The position numbers were made by a program, and so were the translations under genes. From JAVBOD01 sp031551045 (lineage in GTDB: Bacteria; Bacteroidota; Bacteroidia; Bacteroidales; UBA932), in NCBI GenBank assembly GCA_031551045.1, contig JAVBOD010000007.1, forward strand, positions 1 through 6,138: a DNA stretch of 6,138 nucleotides, given 5' to 3'. Below, in pieces: positions 5,997 to 6,138 of this stretch; position 1 is the stretch's first letter, and each line of letters begins with the position of its first letter. The notes under the pieces were generated by a model that saw nothing but the letters and a program-made list of their open reading frames with translations, had not been told where the DNA came from and made no database searches.

Positions 5997-6092
5997 GCCG
6001 CTAACCTTGTGTCTCAGAAAGTATTGAATTATTTTGCAAAGAAACATACAAACAACCCAAATAACTCAATTTATTAACCTTAAATTAACTTT

Positions 6093-6138
6093 ATGAAAAG
6101 AATCACATTATTTATTATGTGCTTGTTTTTTGCAAGTG
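6093..6138 (+). CDS. N-terminal fragment of an exported protein (runs off the window)
   Basis: Only the first 15 codons are visible: MKRITLFIMCLFFAS. Two basic residues followed by a strongly hydrophobic stretch form the start of a signal peptide, so the product is exported. The ATG at 6093 is preceded by an A/T-rich leader (TTAACCTTAAATTAACTTT) without a Shine-Dalgarno, typical of Bacteroidetes genes. A strong promoter and a leader of about 115 nt lie upstream. In this phylum such an arrangement is common before SusC-like receptors and other outer-membrane proteins, but the fragment is too short to assign a family. If the Cys at residue 10 were the acylated one, the product would be a lipoprotein; the residues before it (FIM) do not make a good lipobox. 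Confidence 0.7.
   Translation, partial: MKRITLFIMCLFFAS

Larger units (their letters stand above)
5730..6092. other. Divergent intergenic region, A/T-rich
   Basis: This 363-bp region separates the minus-strand porin from the plus-strand gene at 6093. It holds two outward promoters (5751-5781 minus, 5941-5971 plus), an 8-bp inverted repeat at 5913-5934, two overlapping palindromes at 5961-5996 and a purine-rich stretch near 5827-5858. I see no convincing small gene or structured RNA in 5782-5912. Confidence 0.7.

Noticed and set aside
1..6138. Search for CRISPR arrays, insertion sequences, integrases, toxin-antitoxin pairs and defence genes
   Set aside because: There are no regularly spaced repeats, no transposase or recombinase motifs and no pair of small genes with such features. 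All complete genes are ordinary envelope genes.

Overview
The window looks like chromosomal DNA from a member of the Bacteroidetes, most likely order Bacteroidales. Four things suggest this. Upstream regions carry the Bacteroidetes-type promoter (TTTG or TTG, about 19-21 bp, then TAnnTTTG). Most starts lack a Shine-Dalgarno sequence. One gene encodes a Porin_10-type outer-membrane protein, a family typical of this phylum. G/C-rich hairpin repeats sit in an intergenic gap, as is common in these genomes. The species cannot be fixed from this window.

Layout: a tRNA-Gly(CCC) gene lies on the minus strand at the left edge (3-75). Diverging from it on the plus strand are two membrane-protein genes, probably one transcription unit: a flippase-like protein of the LPG_synthase_TM/YbhN family (129-1226) and a LolC/LolE-type FtsX-domain ABC permease (1319-2563) that starts with TTG. 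The 92-bp gap between them, with the flippase 3' end, carries two related G/C-rich repeats in opposite orientation. One forms the last codons of the flippase and the other supplies the ribosome-binding site of the permease. The permease converges on a minus-strand lytic transglycosylase of the MltF type (2567-3643), with only 3 bp between the stop codons and a small hairpin across both. Upstream of mltF, on the same strand, is a Porin_10 protein (3699-5729). Each of these two minus-strand genes has its own promoter match, and the mltF promoter overlaps the porin stop codon.

The last 400 bp are an A/T-rich divergent intergenic region (5730-6092). It holds a very good minus-strand promoter for the porin and a very good plus-strand promoter for a gene that begins at 6093 and runs off the window; its first 15 residues look like a signal peptide. 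Several inverted repeats surround this second promoter and are operator candidates.

All four complete proteins belong to the cell envelope: inner-membrane lipid or polyprenyl-carrier handling, lipoprotein export, peptidoglycan turnover and outer-membrane transport. I see no mobile element, CRISPR array, toxin or defence system, and nothing that amounts to a new multi-gene system. The points most worth a second look are the compact MltF that lacks most of one substrate-binding lobe, the inverted repeats merged with gene ends, and the symmetrical promoter region near the right edge.
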